From: JAMHWF01 sp048500255
GTDB lineage: Bacteria > Pseudomonadota > Gammaproteobacteria > Burkholderiales > Burkholderiaceae_C
Direction of reading: 5' to 3'
NCBI GenBank assembly: GCA_048500255.1
Contig: JASNYH010000002.1
Location: 496,001-560,000, forward strand
DNA: 64,000 nt
Below, piece by piece: positions 33,705-43,013 of the stretch (positions are counted from its first letter, which is position 1; the number at the start of each line of letters is the position of its first letter). The position numbers and the translations under genes were made by a program. The notes beneath the pieces were generated by a model. It searched no databases. It saw only the letters and a program-made list of their open reading frames with translations, and was not told the origin of the DNA.

Positions 33705-36700
33705 GTGCTGCAGCGCTTCCACCCCGCCGTGCGCGCCTGGTTCGAGTCCGCCTTCGCCGGCGGGCCGACGCCGGCGCAGCGCGCCGCCTGGCCGGCGATC
33801 CAGGCCGGCCGGCATGCGCTCGTCGCCGCGCCGACCGGCTCGGGCAAGACGCTGGCGGCCTTCCTCGCCGCGATCGACGCGCTGGTGCGCGAGAGCGTCG
33901 AACGCGGCGGCCTGCCCGACGAGACGCGCATCGTCTACGTCTCGCCGCTGAAGGCGCTGTCCAACGACATCCAGCGCAACCTCGAGGTGCCGCTGGCGGG
34001 CATCGGCGCCGAGCTCGAGCGGCTGGGGCTGCCCGACGCCGGCATCCGCAGCGCCGTGCGCACCGGCGACACACCGGCTGCCGAGCGCAGCGCGATGCGC
34101 AAGCGCGCGCCGCACATCGTCGTGACGACGCCCGAGTCGTTCTACATCCTGCTCACCAGCCAGGCCGGCCGCGCCATGCTCGCGACGACGCGCAGCGTCA
34201 TCGTCGACGAGATCCATGCGCTGGCGCCCAACAAGCGCGGCGCGCACCTGGCGCTGTCGCTGGAGCGGCTGGATGCGCTGGTGAAGGCAGCGGGCGGGCG
34301 CGAGGTCACGCGTATCGGACTGTCGGCAACGCAAAAGCCGATCGAGGCCGTGGCGCGCTTTCTCGTCGGTGATCGCAGCACGCCCGACGGCACGCCGGCG
34401 TGCACCGTCGTCGACACCGGCCACGTGCGCGAGCGCGACCTCGCGATCGAGCTGCCGCCGGTGCCGCTCGAGGCCGTGATGTCGGGCGAGGTGTGGGAGC
34501 TGGTCTACGACCGCCTGGCCGCGCTGGTCGACGAGCACCGCACGACGCTCGTCTTCGTCAACACGCGGCGACTCGCCGAGCGCGCGGCGCGCCACCTCTC
34601 GGAGCGCATCGGCGCGACGGCTGTCGCCGCCCACCACGGCAGCCTGGCGCGCGAGCACCGGCTCGATGCCGAGCAGCGGCTCAAGCGCGGCGAACTGCGC
34701 TGCCTCGTCGCCACCGCGTCGCTCGAGCTCGGCATCGACATCGGCGACGTCGACCTGGTGTGCCAGCTCGGCAGCACGCGCTCGATCGCCGCCTTCCTGC
34801 AGCGCGTCGGCCGCTCGGGCCACGCGGTCGGCGGCACGCCGAAGGGGCGGCTCTTTCCGCTGTCGCGCGACGAGCTGTGCGACGGCGCGGCGCTGCTCGA
34901 CGCCGTGCGCCGCGGCGAGCTCGACCGGCTCGCGCTGCCCGCCAAGCCGCTCGACGTGCTGGCGCAGCAGGTCACGGCCGAAGTCGCGCTGCAGGAGTGG
35001 CGCGAAGCCGATCTTCTGGCGCTGGTGCGCCGCGCGACGCCGTTCGCCGCCGTGACGGACGACGAGTTCGCCGACGTCGTGCGCATGCTCGCCGAGGGCT
35101 ACGACACGCGGCGCGGCCGGCGCTCGGCCTGGTTGCACCGCGACGCCGTCCACGGCGTGCTGCGCGGCGCGCGCGGCGCGGCGCTCGCCGCCGTGACCTC
35201 GGGCGGCACGATCCCCGACAACGCCGACTACAGCGTCGTGCTCGAGCCGCAGTCCTTCGTCGTCGGCACCGTCAACGAGGACTTCGCCGTCGAGAGCCTG
35301 GCCGGCGACGTGTTCCAGCTCGGCAACACGTCGTACCGCATCCTGCGCATCGAGCGCGGCACGGTGCGCGTGGAGGATGCGCAGGGCGCGCCGCCCGGCA
35401 TCCCGTTCTGGCTCGGCGAGGCGCCGGGGCGCAGCGACGAGCTCTCGCACGCCGTGTCGCGCCTGCGCGAGACGATCGCGGCGCAGCTCGACGCGGGCGG
35501 GCGCGACGCCGCGCTGGCGTGGCTCGCCGGCACGCTCGGCCTGCAGCCCGCCGCCGCCGAGCAGATCGCCGACTACTATGCCGCCGCGAAGGCCGCGCTC
35601 GGCACGCTGCCGACGCTTTCGACCATCGTCTTCGAGCGCTTCTTCGACGAATCGGGCGGCATGCAGTTCGTGATCCACGCGCCGCTGGGCAGCCGCATCA
35701 ACCGCGCCTGGGGGCTGGCGCTGCGCAAGCGCTTCTGCCGCAAGTTCGACTTCGAGCTGCAGGCTGCGGCGACGGAAGACGCCATCGTGCTGTCGCTCGC
35801 GTCGTCGCACTCGTTCCCGCTCGCCGAGCCGGCGCGCTACCTGAACGCGGCGACGGTGCGCCCGCTGCTGGTGCAGGCGCTGCTCGCCGCGCCGATGTTC
35901 GGCGCGCGCTGGCGCTGGAACGCGACGGTGGCGCTGGCGCTGCCGCGCATGCGCGGCGGGCGCAAGGTCGCGCCGCAACTGCAGCGCATGGCGGCCGAGG
36001 ACCTGATCGCCGCCGTGTTCCCCGACCAGATCGCCTGCGGCGAGAACATCGTCGGCGACCGCGAGATCCCCGACCATCCGCTGGTCCGGCAGACGATCGA
36101 CGACTGCCTGCACGAGGCGATGGACGTCGACGGCCTCGAGGCGCTGCTGCGCGGGCTGGCGAGCGGCGCCGTGCAGGTGGTGGCGCGCGACCTGACCGAG
36201 CCGTCGCCGCTGGCGCTCGAGATCCTCGCCGCGCGGCCCTATGCCTATCTCGACGATGCGCCGCTCGAGGAGCGCCGCACGCAGGCCGTGATGGCGCGGC
36301 GCTGGATGGACACGGCGATGGCGGCCGACCTCGGCCGGCTCGACGCCGACGCCATCGCGCGCGTGCGCGACGAGGTGTGGCCCGACGCGCGCAGCGCCGA
36401 CGAGCTGCACGCGGCGCTGCTCGGCTTTGCGTTCCTCGCTCGCGCCGAGGTCGACGCGCAGCCGGCGTGGGCGCCCTTCGTCGCCGGGTTGCAGGCGGCG
36501 CGCCGCGCGACGCTGCTCGTGCTCGGCAGCGGCGACACGCAGCGCGCCGTGCACGTGGCGGCCGAGCGGCTGCCCGAGTTCGCCGCCGTGTTCGGCGCGG
36601 AGGGCGTCGCCGAGCGGAGCTCGCCACCGATCGACGTGCCGCCCGAGTTCGCGCGCAAGGCCTGGAGCCGCGAGGCCGCGCTGGTGGAGATCGTGCGCGA

Positions 36701-38159
36701 CCGCCTGCAGGCCAGCGGCCCGGTGACGGCCGCCGCGCTGGCCGCGCCGCTCGGCCTGCCGGCCGGCGACATCGACACCGCGCTGCTGCAGCTCGAAGGC
36801 GAGGGCACCGTGATGCGCGGCCGCTTCACGCCGCAACCTGACGACCCCAAGGCCGCCGCTTCGCGGCGACCGCCCCCCGAGGGGAGCGAGGCAGCCTGGG
36901 GCGGCCCGGCGCTGCCTCGGGCCGACGAGACCGAATGGTGCGAGCGCCGCCTGCTCGCGCGCATCCACCGCTACACCGTCGACCGCCTGCGCCGCGAGAT
37001 CGAGCCGGTGGCGTCGCGCGACTTCATGCGCTTCCTGTTCGAGTGGCAGCGCGCCGCGCCCGGCGCGCGCGTCGAGGGCGCCGATGCCGTCGCCGGCATC
37101 GTGTCGCAGCTCGAAGGCTGGGAGGCGCCCGCCGCCGCGTGGGAGACCGAGATCCTCCCGGCGCGCATCGACGAGTACGACCCGGCCTGGCTCGACGAGC
37201 AGAGCCGCGCCGGGCGCGTTGCGTGGACGCGCATCGCGCCGTTGGCGACGAGCGGCGCGTCGTCGCGCGCGCCGGCGCCGGTGCGCACGACGCCGATCGT
37301 GCTGGCGTCGCGCCGCCACCTCGGCGTGTGGACTACGCTGGCGCCCGACGCCGCCGACATCGCGCCCGGCTCGCGCGCGCAACGCGTGCTCGACTTCATC
37401 ACGGCTCACGGCGCGTCGTTCTTCGACGAGATCGGCGACGCCACCGGCCTGCTCGGCGTGCAGGTCGAGGAAGCGCTCGCCGAGCTGGTCGCGCAAGGGC
37501 TGGTCAGCGCCGACAGCTTTGCCGGGCTGCGCGCGCTGCTGGTGCCGAGCGACCGGCGGCGCACGAGCGCCAACGACGGCCGCAGGCGCCCGCGCCGCAC
37601 GGCGCTGTTCGGCATCGAGGACGCCGGCCGCTGGGCGCTGGCGCGGCGCGCGCGCACGGCGCCGCCCGACGACGAGGCCGTCGTCGAGCACGTCGCGCGC
37701 ACGCTGCTCCGGCGCTGGGGCGTCGTGCTCTGGCGTCTCGTCGCGCGCGAGGCGGCGTGGCTGCCGCCGTGGCGCGACCTGCTGCGCTGCTATCGCCGGC
37801 TCGAGGCGCGCGGCGAAGTGCGCGGCGGCCGCTTCGTCGCCGGCATGTCGGGCGAGCAGTTCGCCGCGCCCGAGGCGATCGGCCTGCTGCGCGACGTGCG
37901 CCGCCGCGCGCCCGACGGCGCCTTCGTCAGCGTGAGCGGCGCCGATCCGCTCAACCTCGTCGGCGTGCTGACGCCGGGCCCCAGGCTGCCCGCGCTGACC
38001 GGCAACCGCGTGCTGTGGCGCGACGGCGTGCCGGTGGCGCTGCTGGCGGGCGGCGAGGTGCGCTTCATCGACGAGTCGCTGCAGCCCGACGAGCGCTGGG
38101 CCGCGCAGAACGCGCTGCAGAGGAGGGCGGTGCCGTCGGTGCTGCGGATGCTGGCATGA
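33705..38159 (+). CDS. lhr: Lhr-type DEAD/DEAH large helicase
   Basis: 1484 residues, close to full-length bacterial Lhr. Walker A is AAPTGSGKTLAAF, motif II VIVDEIHAL, motif III GLSATQ, motif VI LQRVGRSGHAVGGTPKGRLF; the Lhr-core winged-helix and extension follow, and the C-terminal part includes LGVQVEEALAELVAQGLV and RLEARGEVRGGRFVAGMSGEQFA. Lhr enzymes unwind DNA or DNA:RNA hybrids in repair. Start is GTG at 33705 with a CATCAT hexamer six bases upstream, likely leaderless. Residues about 1047-1074 (PKAAASRRPPPEGSEAAWGG region) are encoded by a palindromic repeat copy inserted in frame. Confidence 0.93.
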   Translation: MLQRFHPAVRAWFESAFAGGPTPAQRAAWPAIQAGRHALVAAPTGSGKTLAAFLAAIDALVRESVERGGLPDETRIVYVSPLKALSNDIQRNLEVPLAGIGAELERLGLPDAGIRSAVRTGDTPAAERSAMRKRAPHIVVTTPESFYILLTSQAGRAMLATTRSVIVDEIHALAPNKRGAHLALSLERLDALVKAAGGREVTRIGLSATQKPIEAVARFLVGDRSTPDGTPACTVVDTGHVRERDLAIELPPVPLEAVMSGEVWELVYDRLAALVDEHRTTLVFVNTRRLAERAARHLSERIGATAVAAHHGSLAREHRLDAEQRLKRGELRCLVATASLELGIDIGDVDLVCQLGSTRSIAAFLQRVGRSGHAVGGTPKGRLFPLSRDELCDGAALLDAVRRGELDRLALPAKPLDVLAQQVTAEVALQEWREADLLALVRRATPFAAVTDDEFADVVRMLAEGYDTRRGRRSAWLHRDAVHGVLRGARGAALAAVTSGGTIPDNADYSVVLEPQSFVVGTVNEDFAVESLAGDVFQLGNTSYRILRIERGTVRVEDAQGAPPGIPFWLGEAPGRSDELSHAVSRLRETIAAQLDAGGRDAALAWLAGTLGLQPAAAEQIADYYAAAKAALGTLPTLSTIVFERFFDESGGMQFVIHAPLGSRINRAWGLALRKRFCRKFDFELQAAATEDAIVLSLASSHSFPLAEPARYLNAATVRPLLVQALLAAPMFGARWRWNATVALALPRMRGGRKVAPQLQRMAAEDLIAAVFPDQIACGENIVGDREIPDHPLVRQTIDDCLHEAMDVDGLEALLRGLASGAVQVVARDLTEPSPLALEILAARPYAYLDDAPLEERRTQAVMARRWMDTAMAADLGRLDADAIARVRDEVWPDARSADELHAALLGFAFLARAEVDAQPAWAPFVAGLQAARRATLLVLGSGDTQRAVHVAAERLPEFAAVFGAEGVAERSSPPIDVPPEFARKAWSREAALVEIVRDRLQASGPVTAAALAAPLGLPAGDIDTALLQLEGEGTVMRGRFTPQPDDPKAAASRRPPPEGSEAAWGGPALPRADETEWCERRLLARIHRYTVDRLRREIEPVASRDFMRFLFEWQRAAPGARVEGADAVAGIVSQLEGWEAPAAAWETEILPARIDEYDPAWLDEQSRAGRVAWTRIAPLATSGASSRAPAPVRTTPIVLASRRHLGVWTTLAPDAADIAPGSRAQRVLDFITAHGASFFDEIGDATGLLGVQVEEALAELVAQGLVSADSFAGLRALLVPSDRRRTSANDGRRRPRRTALFGIEDAGRWALARRARTAPPDDEAVVEHVARTLLRRWGVVLWRLVAREAAWLPPWRDLLRCYRRLEARGEVRGGRFVAGMSGEQFAAPEAIGLLRDVRRRAPDGAFVSVSGADPLNLVGVLTPGPRLPALTGNRVLWRDGVPVALLAGGEVRFIDESLQPDERWAAQNALQRRAVPSVLRMLA
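36845..36924 (-). repeat. Palindromic repeat, copy D, inside lhr
   Basis: The reverse complement of this segment contains GCCGGGCCGCCCC, as in the copy at 47696, then GGCTGCCTCGCTCC, CCCTCGGGGGG and the hairpin CGCCGC/GCGGCG, ending CCTTGGGG. Three nested palindromes are visible. It lies wholly within the lhr reading frame and adds about 27 residues without a stop. The peptide it encodes (PPPEGSEAAWGG) is Pro/Gly/Ala-rich and unlike the flanking helicase sequence. Confidence 0.65.
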
Positions 38160-38235
38160 GCGGACTTCGCGACAGGTCACCCGCCAACGTGGCCGTCACG
38201 GCGCAGCCGCCGCGCAAGCGCTTCGACCAGAGGAC

Positions 38236-38370
38236 GTGGTGCTCGGCAATGCTCAGCCTTCGCCCGAGATGCTGGAAGAACTCGCCGCGCTCGAAGCCGC
38301 GCCCGAGCTGACCGAGGAGGAACTGGCGCGCCACGCGCTGGCCGACGGCGACCCGGCAACGCCGGAGTAG
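38236..38370 (+). CDS. Possible small ORF or gene remnant, 44 aa
   Basis: VVLGNAQPSPEMLEELAALE then AAPELTEEELARHALADGD reads like a genuine short acidic helical protein, not a frame shadow. The start (GTG 38236) is weakly supported by AGAGGA and could lie elsewhere; the frame is open back into lhr. I cannot name it. It could be the C-terminal end of a decayed gene or a real small protein; it fills most of the gap between lhr and fadD. Confidence 0.3.
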   Translation: MVLGNAQPSPEMLEELAALEAAPELTEEELARHALADGDPATPE

Positions 38371-38428
38371 CGGCAGCGCGCGCAGGTGCTGCGCACCAGG
38401 CCGCGAGCGCCTCGGGCGCCGTGCACCG

Positions 38429-40138
38429 CTACGCGGCGGCGGCCGGTGGCGCGGCGGGCCCTGCCGTCGCGGCGGCATGGGCGCCGCGCAGCTCGCGGCG
38501 CAGGATCTTGCCGATGTTCGTCTTGGGCAGCGGCTCGCTGCGGAACTCCACGATGCGCGGCACCTTGTAGCCTGTCAGGTGCTGCTTGCAGTGCGCGAGC
38601 AGCTCGGCCTCGGTCAAGGCCGGGTCCTTGCGCACCACCACGACCTTGACCGCCTCGCCCGAGCGCGCGTCGGGCACGCCGATCGCGCCGGCCTCGAGCA
38701 CGCCGGGGTGCATCGTCAGCACGTCCTCGACTTCGTTGGGGAAGACCTTGAAGCCCGAGACGACGATCATGTCCTTCTTGCGGTCGGTGATGCGGATGTT
38801 GCCGAGCTCGTCGATCACGCCCATGTCGCCGGTGCGCAGCCAGCCGTCGGCGGTGAAGACCTTGGCCGTCTCGTCGGGCCGGTTCCAGTAGCCGCGCATC
38901 ACCTGCGGGCCGCGCAGGCAGATCTCGCCCACCTGGCCGACCGGCATCGGCTGGCCGTCGTCGTCGAGCACGGCCGCCTCCGTGCTCGGCACCGGCACGC
39001 CGATCTGTCCCGTCCATTCGTCGATCGTCACCGGGTTCGCGATCGCGACCGGCGCGCTCTCGGTCAGGCCGTAGCCTTCCACCAGCGGCACGCCGGCGCG
39101 CTCCTTCCAGCGGTGCGCGACGACGTGCTGCACCGCCATGCCGCCGGCGACGGCGAGCTTCAGCCGGCTCAGGTCCACCCCGGCGAAAGCCGGCGCGTCG
39201 AGCAGCGCGCGGAACAGCGTGTTGACGCCGATGATCGCCGTGAACGGCGTCTCCTCGAGCGTCCCGATGAACGCCGGCAGGTCGCGCGGGTTGGCCACGA
39301 GCACCGTCTGCGCGCCCTCGCTGAAGAACGACAGGCAGCCTGTCAGCGCGAACACGTGATACAGCGGCAGCGGGATGACGACCGTCTCCTCGCCGTCGCG
39401 CAGGTTGGGCGACATCCATGCCGCCACCTGCAGCACGTTGGCCACCATGTTGCCGTGCGTGAGCATCGCGCCCTTGGCCACGCCGGTCGTGCCGCCGGTG
39501 TATTGCAGGAAGGCCAGGTCGTCGCGGTTGAGCGCCACGTCGGCCAGGCGCTGCGCACGGCCGGCGGACAGCACCTGGTTGAAGCCCAGCGCGCCGTCGA
39601 GCCGCCACGGCGGCACCATCTTCTTCACGTGCTTGACGACCATGTTGGTCAACAGCCGCTTCACCGGCGGCAGCAGGTCGCCGACCTGCGTCGTGACCAC
39701 CGTGCGCACCGGCGTGGACCGGATGACCTGCTCCAGCACGCCGGCGAAGTTCTCCAGCACGACGATGGCCGTGGCGCCCGAATCCTCTAGCTGGTGCTGG
39801 AGCTCGCGCGCCGTGTACAGCGGATTGGTGTTGACCACGACCATGCCGGCGCGCAGCACGCCGAACAGTGCAACCGGGTACTGCAGCAGGTTGGGCATCA
39901 TCAGCGCGACACGGTCGCCGCGCTCGAGCTTGGCCACCTGCTGCAGCCAGGCCGCGAAGGCGCGGCTCGCCGCGTCGAGCTGGCGGTAGGTCATCACCGC
40001 GCCCATCGAGCGGTAGGCGGGCCGGTCTGCGAAGCGTGTGCAGCTCGAGGCGAGCACGTCCTGGAGCGACGCGAACCGGCCGAGGTCGACGTCGGCGGGA
40101 ACGCCGGCCGGGTACTGGGCGAGCCAGGGTCTGTGCAT
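38429..40138 (-). CDS. fadD: Long-chain fatty acid-CoA ligase
   Basis: 569 residues, FadD length. Motif A3 reads LQYTGGTTGVAKGAMLTH; A5 VEGYGLTESAP; the fatty-acyl signature region runs GWLRTGDMGVIDELGNIRIT then RKKDMIVVSGFKVFPNEVED; the A10 lysine is in PKTNIGKILRRELR. It activates fatty acids to acyl-CoA at the inner membrane for beta-oxidation or lipid synthesis. ATG at 40138 (MHRPWLAQYPAGV) matches the family's usual start; an in-frame ATG at 40153 is less likely. Divergent from the interrupted MFS gene. Confidence 0.94.
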   Translation of the reverse strand: MHRPWLAQYPAGVPADVDLGRFASLQDVLASSCTRFADRPAYRSMGAVMTYRQLDAASRAFAAWLQQVAKLERGDRVALMMPNLLQYPVALFGVLRAGMVVVNTNPLYTARELQHQLEDSGATAIVVLENFAGVLEQVIRSTPVRTVVTTQVGDLLPPVKRLLTNMVVKHVKKMVPPWRLDGALGFNQVLSAGRAQRLADVALNRDDLAFLQYTGGTTGVAKGAMLTHGNMVANVLQVAAWMSPNLRDGEETVVIPLPLYHVFALTGCLSFFSEGAQTVLVANPRDLPAFIGTLEETPFTAIIGVNTLFRALLDAPAFAGVDLSRLKLAVAGGMAVQHVVAHRWKERAGVPLVEGYGLTESAPVAIANPVTIDEWTGQIGVPVPSTEAAVLDDDGQPMPVGQVGEICLRGPQVMRGYWNRPDETAKVFTADGWLRTGDMGVIDELGNIRITDRKKDMIVVSGFKVFPNEVEDVLTMHPGVLEAGAIGVPDARSGEAVKVVVVRKDPALTEAELLAHCKQHLTGYKVPRIVEFRSEPLPKTNIGKILRRELRGAHAAATAGPAAPPAAAA

Positions 40139-40284
40139 GCCGAGCCTCCTCATGCGCTGCCACGCTCATCGCAGTATGGGTTCGCGGGCACCGCCGCGGC
40201 TTGCGTTCCGACAAGTCGCGCCGGCGCTCGCCGGGCCCCGCGACGCGACGCGGTATCGTCGGGCATGGGCGGCAGGAGACCGAC

Positions 40285-41556
40285 GTGAACGCAGGAGCCG
40301 ACAGCCGCTGATACTTCGGCTGGAACATCGTCGCGGCCGCCACGCTGCTGACGCTGCTGACCGTCGGCATGCGCATGGGCATCGGCCCGTTCTTCCTGCC
40401 GATGGCGCACGACCTCGGCATCAGTCGCAGCGTGCTGGCCGGCATCGTCGCCGCCGGCATGCTGTGCTATGGCCTCGGCATGCCGCTGGCCGGCTGGCTG
40501 GTCGGGCGCTCCGGCACGCGGCCGGTGCTGCTGCTGGGCACGGTGATCGTCGTCGTCGCGGCGGCGTGGACGGCGTTCGCTCGCGACGTCGTCGAGTTCG
40601 GCCTCGCGTTCGGCGTCCTGCTGTCGTTCGGCCTCGCGTTCACCAGCCCGGTGGCGCTGACGCCGGTGCTCAGCCGCTGGTTCGTGCGGCGGCGCGGCAT
40701 GGCGCTGTTCTTCCTGTCGACCGGCTCGATGGCGGGGATCGCCGTGATGACGCCGGCCTTCGGCGCCGCGATCGAGGCCTGGGGCTGGCGCTACACGATG
40801 CTCGGCTTCGCGGCCGCATTCGTCGCCTACGCGGCGCCGGCGGCGCTGCTCGTCATCCGCGACGACGCGCCGCCGCAGGCGGACCGGCCGCCGGCGCCGG
40901 CCGACTCGCCGGCCGCCGCAGCGCCGCCGCCGACGTCGCTGCCCGCCTCGCTACCGCTGTCACGGGCGCTGCGCAGCGTGCCGTTCTGGCAGGTGACGTT
41001 CGGACTGTTCGTCTGCGGCTGGAGCATGAACCTGATCGGCACCCACGGCATCCCGATGCTGATGGACCACGGCTTCGACGCGACGACGAGCGCGCTGGGC
41101 ATCGGCCTGATCGGGCTGGTCGCGATCGCTGGCACGCTCGTGCTCGGCCGCATGGCCGACGCGCTGCCGCGCCGCAACCTGCTCGCCGCGATCTACGGCG
41201 TGCGCGGCCTCGGCTTCTTCGCGCTGCTCGTGGTCGGCACGCACGTCGAGCTGTACGTCGCGTCGGCCGTCGGCGGCCTGGTGTGGGCCGGCAGCATCGC
41301 GCTGTCGTCGGCCATCCTCGCCGACGTCTACGGCGTGCGCCTGGTCGGCGTGCTCTACGGACTCGCCTACCTCGGCCACCAGGTCGGCGCGACGATCAGC
41401 TCGTGGCTCGGCGGCTGGGCCTACGAGGTCTGGGGCACGCACTGGATCGCCTTCGGCAGCGCGGGCGCGCTGCTGCTGGTTGCGGCGCTGGTGTCGATGC
41501 GGCTGCCGCCCAAGGGCGCGCTGCCGCTGGCGGCGCGGCTCGCCGTGAGCAGCTGA
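40285..41556 (+). pseudogene. MFS transporter gene with in-frame TGA at codon 9
   Basis: The GTG at 40285 has AGGAG at the right distance, and its frame runs on into a 12-helix MFS protein of the oxalate/monocarboxylate type (GIGPFFLPMAHDLGISRSVL, TSPVALTPVLSRWFVRRRGM). However codon 9 is TGA (40309-40311), immediately before YFGWNIVAAATLLTLLTVGM, which is clearly the start of helix 1. The next in-frame ATG is at 40369, inside helix 1, so a re-start would lose its first 19 residues after the stop. The other 395 codons are intact. Either a recent nonsense mutation (CGA or TGG to TGA), a read error, or use of a downstream start. Confidence 0.7.
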
Positions 41557-41650
41557 CGACGACGGCGGGCGCCGCGCCGCGACGCACGCGGGCGCGAGAG
41601 GACAATGCGCAGCTCCGCCCTGCCTGGGCCGCCATCACGCCGTACCCGCC

Positions 41651-41944
41651 ATGAACTCACCCGATCCTGCTTCGCCGCCGCCGCCGCCGCCGCCGGCGTC
41701 CGCCCCGTCGTCGCCGCCCCCGCTGCCCGATCGCCTCTCCACCGACGCGCGCAGCCCGCACCACGACGCCGCCGTGCTCGAACACCCGATCGGCATCCGC
41801 TTCAACGGACGCGAGCGTCACGACGTCGAGGAGTACTGCATCAGCGGCGGGTGGATCAAGGTGCCGCACGGCAAGGCGCGCGACCGCAAGGGCCAGCCGC
41901 TGCTGGTCACGCTGAAGGGCAGCGTCGAGGCGTTCTACCGCTGA
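41651..41944 (+). CDS. DUF3297 family protein
   Basis: 97 residues. After a proline-rich lead of about 26 residues the family core appears: PDRLSTDARSPHHDAAVLEH, PIGIRFNGRERHDVEEYCIS, GGWIKVPHGKARDRKGQPLL and VTLKGSVEAFYR. The DUF3297 function is unknown; it is a small cytoplasmic protein. The lead contains a run of seven GCC triplets (about 41674-41696) encoding polyproline, which could vary in length in frame. Its stop overlaps the convergent AraC gene by ten bases. Confidence 0.85.
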   Translation: MNSPDPASPPPPPPPASAPSSPPPLPDRLSTDARSPHHDAAVLEHPIGIRFNGRERHDVEEYCISGGWIKVPHGKARDRKGQPLLVTLKGSVEAFYR

Positions 41945-42945
41945 GCCTGGCGCCGCCGCCAGTCCCCCGGCGGCAGGCCGAAGTGGCGCTTGAAGGCGCG
42001 GCTGAACGCGGCCTCCGTCTCGTAGCCGGTGGCGTCGGCGATCGTCTTGATCGGCAGCTCGCTCGTCTTGAGCTGCTGCGCGGCCAACTGCATGCGCCAG
42101 TGGGCGAGGTACTGCATCGGCGGCTGCGCGAGGAAGTGCCGGAAGTGGTCGCTCAGCACGGTGCGCGACACGCCGACGTGCCGCGCCAGCCGCTCGACGC
42201 TCCAGTCGTCGAACGGCGCGGCGTGCAGGCACTTGAGTGCCGCGCCGGCCACCGGGTGGTTGTAGGCCGCGAACCAGCCGACCTCGTCGGCCGACAGGCC
42301 CTGCATGTGCTTGCGCAGGATCTCGACGAACATCAGCTCGGTCAGGCGCGGCAGCATGCTGCGCGAGCCCGGCATCGGCCGGCTCGCTTCGCTGGCGGTG
42401 TGGCGGATCGTCGTCGCGAGCCACCGGTCGGCGGGCGTCGCGTCGGGGCTGACGCGCAGCAGCGCCGGCAGGTGGCGCAGGATGGGGTGGAACAGCAGTT
42501 CGTCGCACTGCACGAAGCCGCAGATGATCTGCGTCGTGTCGCCCGTGCCGCCGTGCTCGACGAGCGGCATGTCGTTCCACGGCGGGCGCGGCAGCAGCGT
42601 GCCGACCGGCACCGAGGCCGCGACGCGCTCACGCCCGCCCAACCGGTGCAGGTCGCCATACGGCAGCACGACGGCATCGCCGTCGTCGAGCCAGGCCGGA
42701 TCGTGCCCCGGCACCTCGACCCAGCAGCCACCGCCGGCGATCACGTGGAACGGAATGATGCGCTCGGTGCGAAACGGCAGCACCTGCGCGAGCTGCTGGC
42801 AGTCGGGCGTCGTCACCGACCACGGCTCGCGGAACGCGGCGCGAAACAGCACGCTGCCCGCCAGCCGCATGCTGCCGAGCACGTCGGACAGCAGGTCGGC
42901 CGAGCCCGCCGGCGTTTCGGACAAGTTATCCGGCATCCCGGACAT
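41935..42945 (-). CDS. AraC-family transcriptional regulator (cupin_6)
   Basis: 336 residues. N-terminal cupin-type sensor domain (SDLLSDVLGSMRLAGSVLFR, IIPFHVIAGGGCWVEVPG) and C-terminal AraC DNA-binding domain with two helix-turn-helix units: WSVERLARHVGVSRTVLSDH and PIKTIADATGYETEAAFSRA, ending FGLPPGDWRRR. It probably binds a small ligand and controls the divergent dsrE-type operon 68 bases away, though the target is inferred from position. Start is the outermost ATG; one nine bases in (42936) is an alternative. Confidence 0.88.
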   Translation of the reverse strand: MSGMPDNLSETPAGSADLLSDVLGSMRLAGSVLFRAAFREPWSVTTPDCQQLAQVLPFRTERIIPFHVIAGGGCWVEVPGHDPAWLDDGDAVVLPYGDLHRLGGRERVAASVPVGTLLPRPPWNDMPLVEHGGTGDTTQIICGFVQCDELLFHPILRHLPALLRVSPDATPADRWLATTIRHTASEASRPMPGSRSMLPRLTELMFVEILRKHMQGLSADEVGWFAAYNHPVAGAALKCLHAAPFDDWSVERLARHVGVSRTVLSDHFRHFLAQPPMQYLAHWRMQLAAQQLKTSELPIKTIADATGYETEAAFSRAFKRHFGLPPGDWRRRQAQR

Positions 42946-43013
42946 GGCCTGCGCGGCGCGTGCCGCCTAGTCTGCTCACGTCGTTCCACCACCTCTGCAA
43001 AAGGAGCACTTCG

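Noticed and set aside
30458..34372. A 1304-codon plus-strand frame crossing eutC, eutB and the MFS gene
   Set aside because: It spans two real divergent gene sets in a wrong frame and has no family features; frame shadow.
33654..38180. A 1508-codon open frame opposite lhr
   Set aside because: Low-complexity Arg/His/Ala/Asp composition without motifs; lhr on the other strand carries all helicase motifs.
38429..40138. fadD as a second acyl-ligase partner of the 19-23 kb operon
   Set aside because: It lies 15 kb away, has standard FadD motifs including the A10 lysine, and no shared regulatory signal was found.
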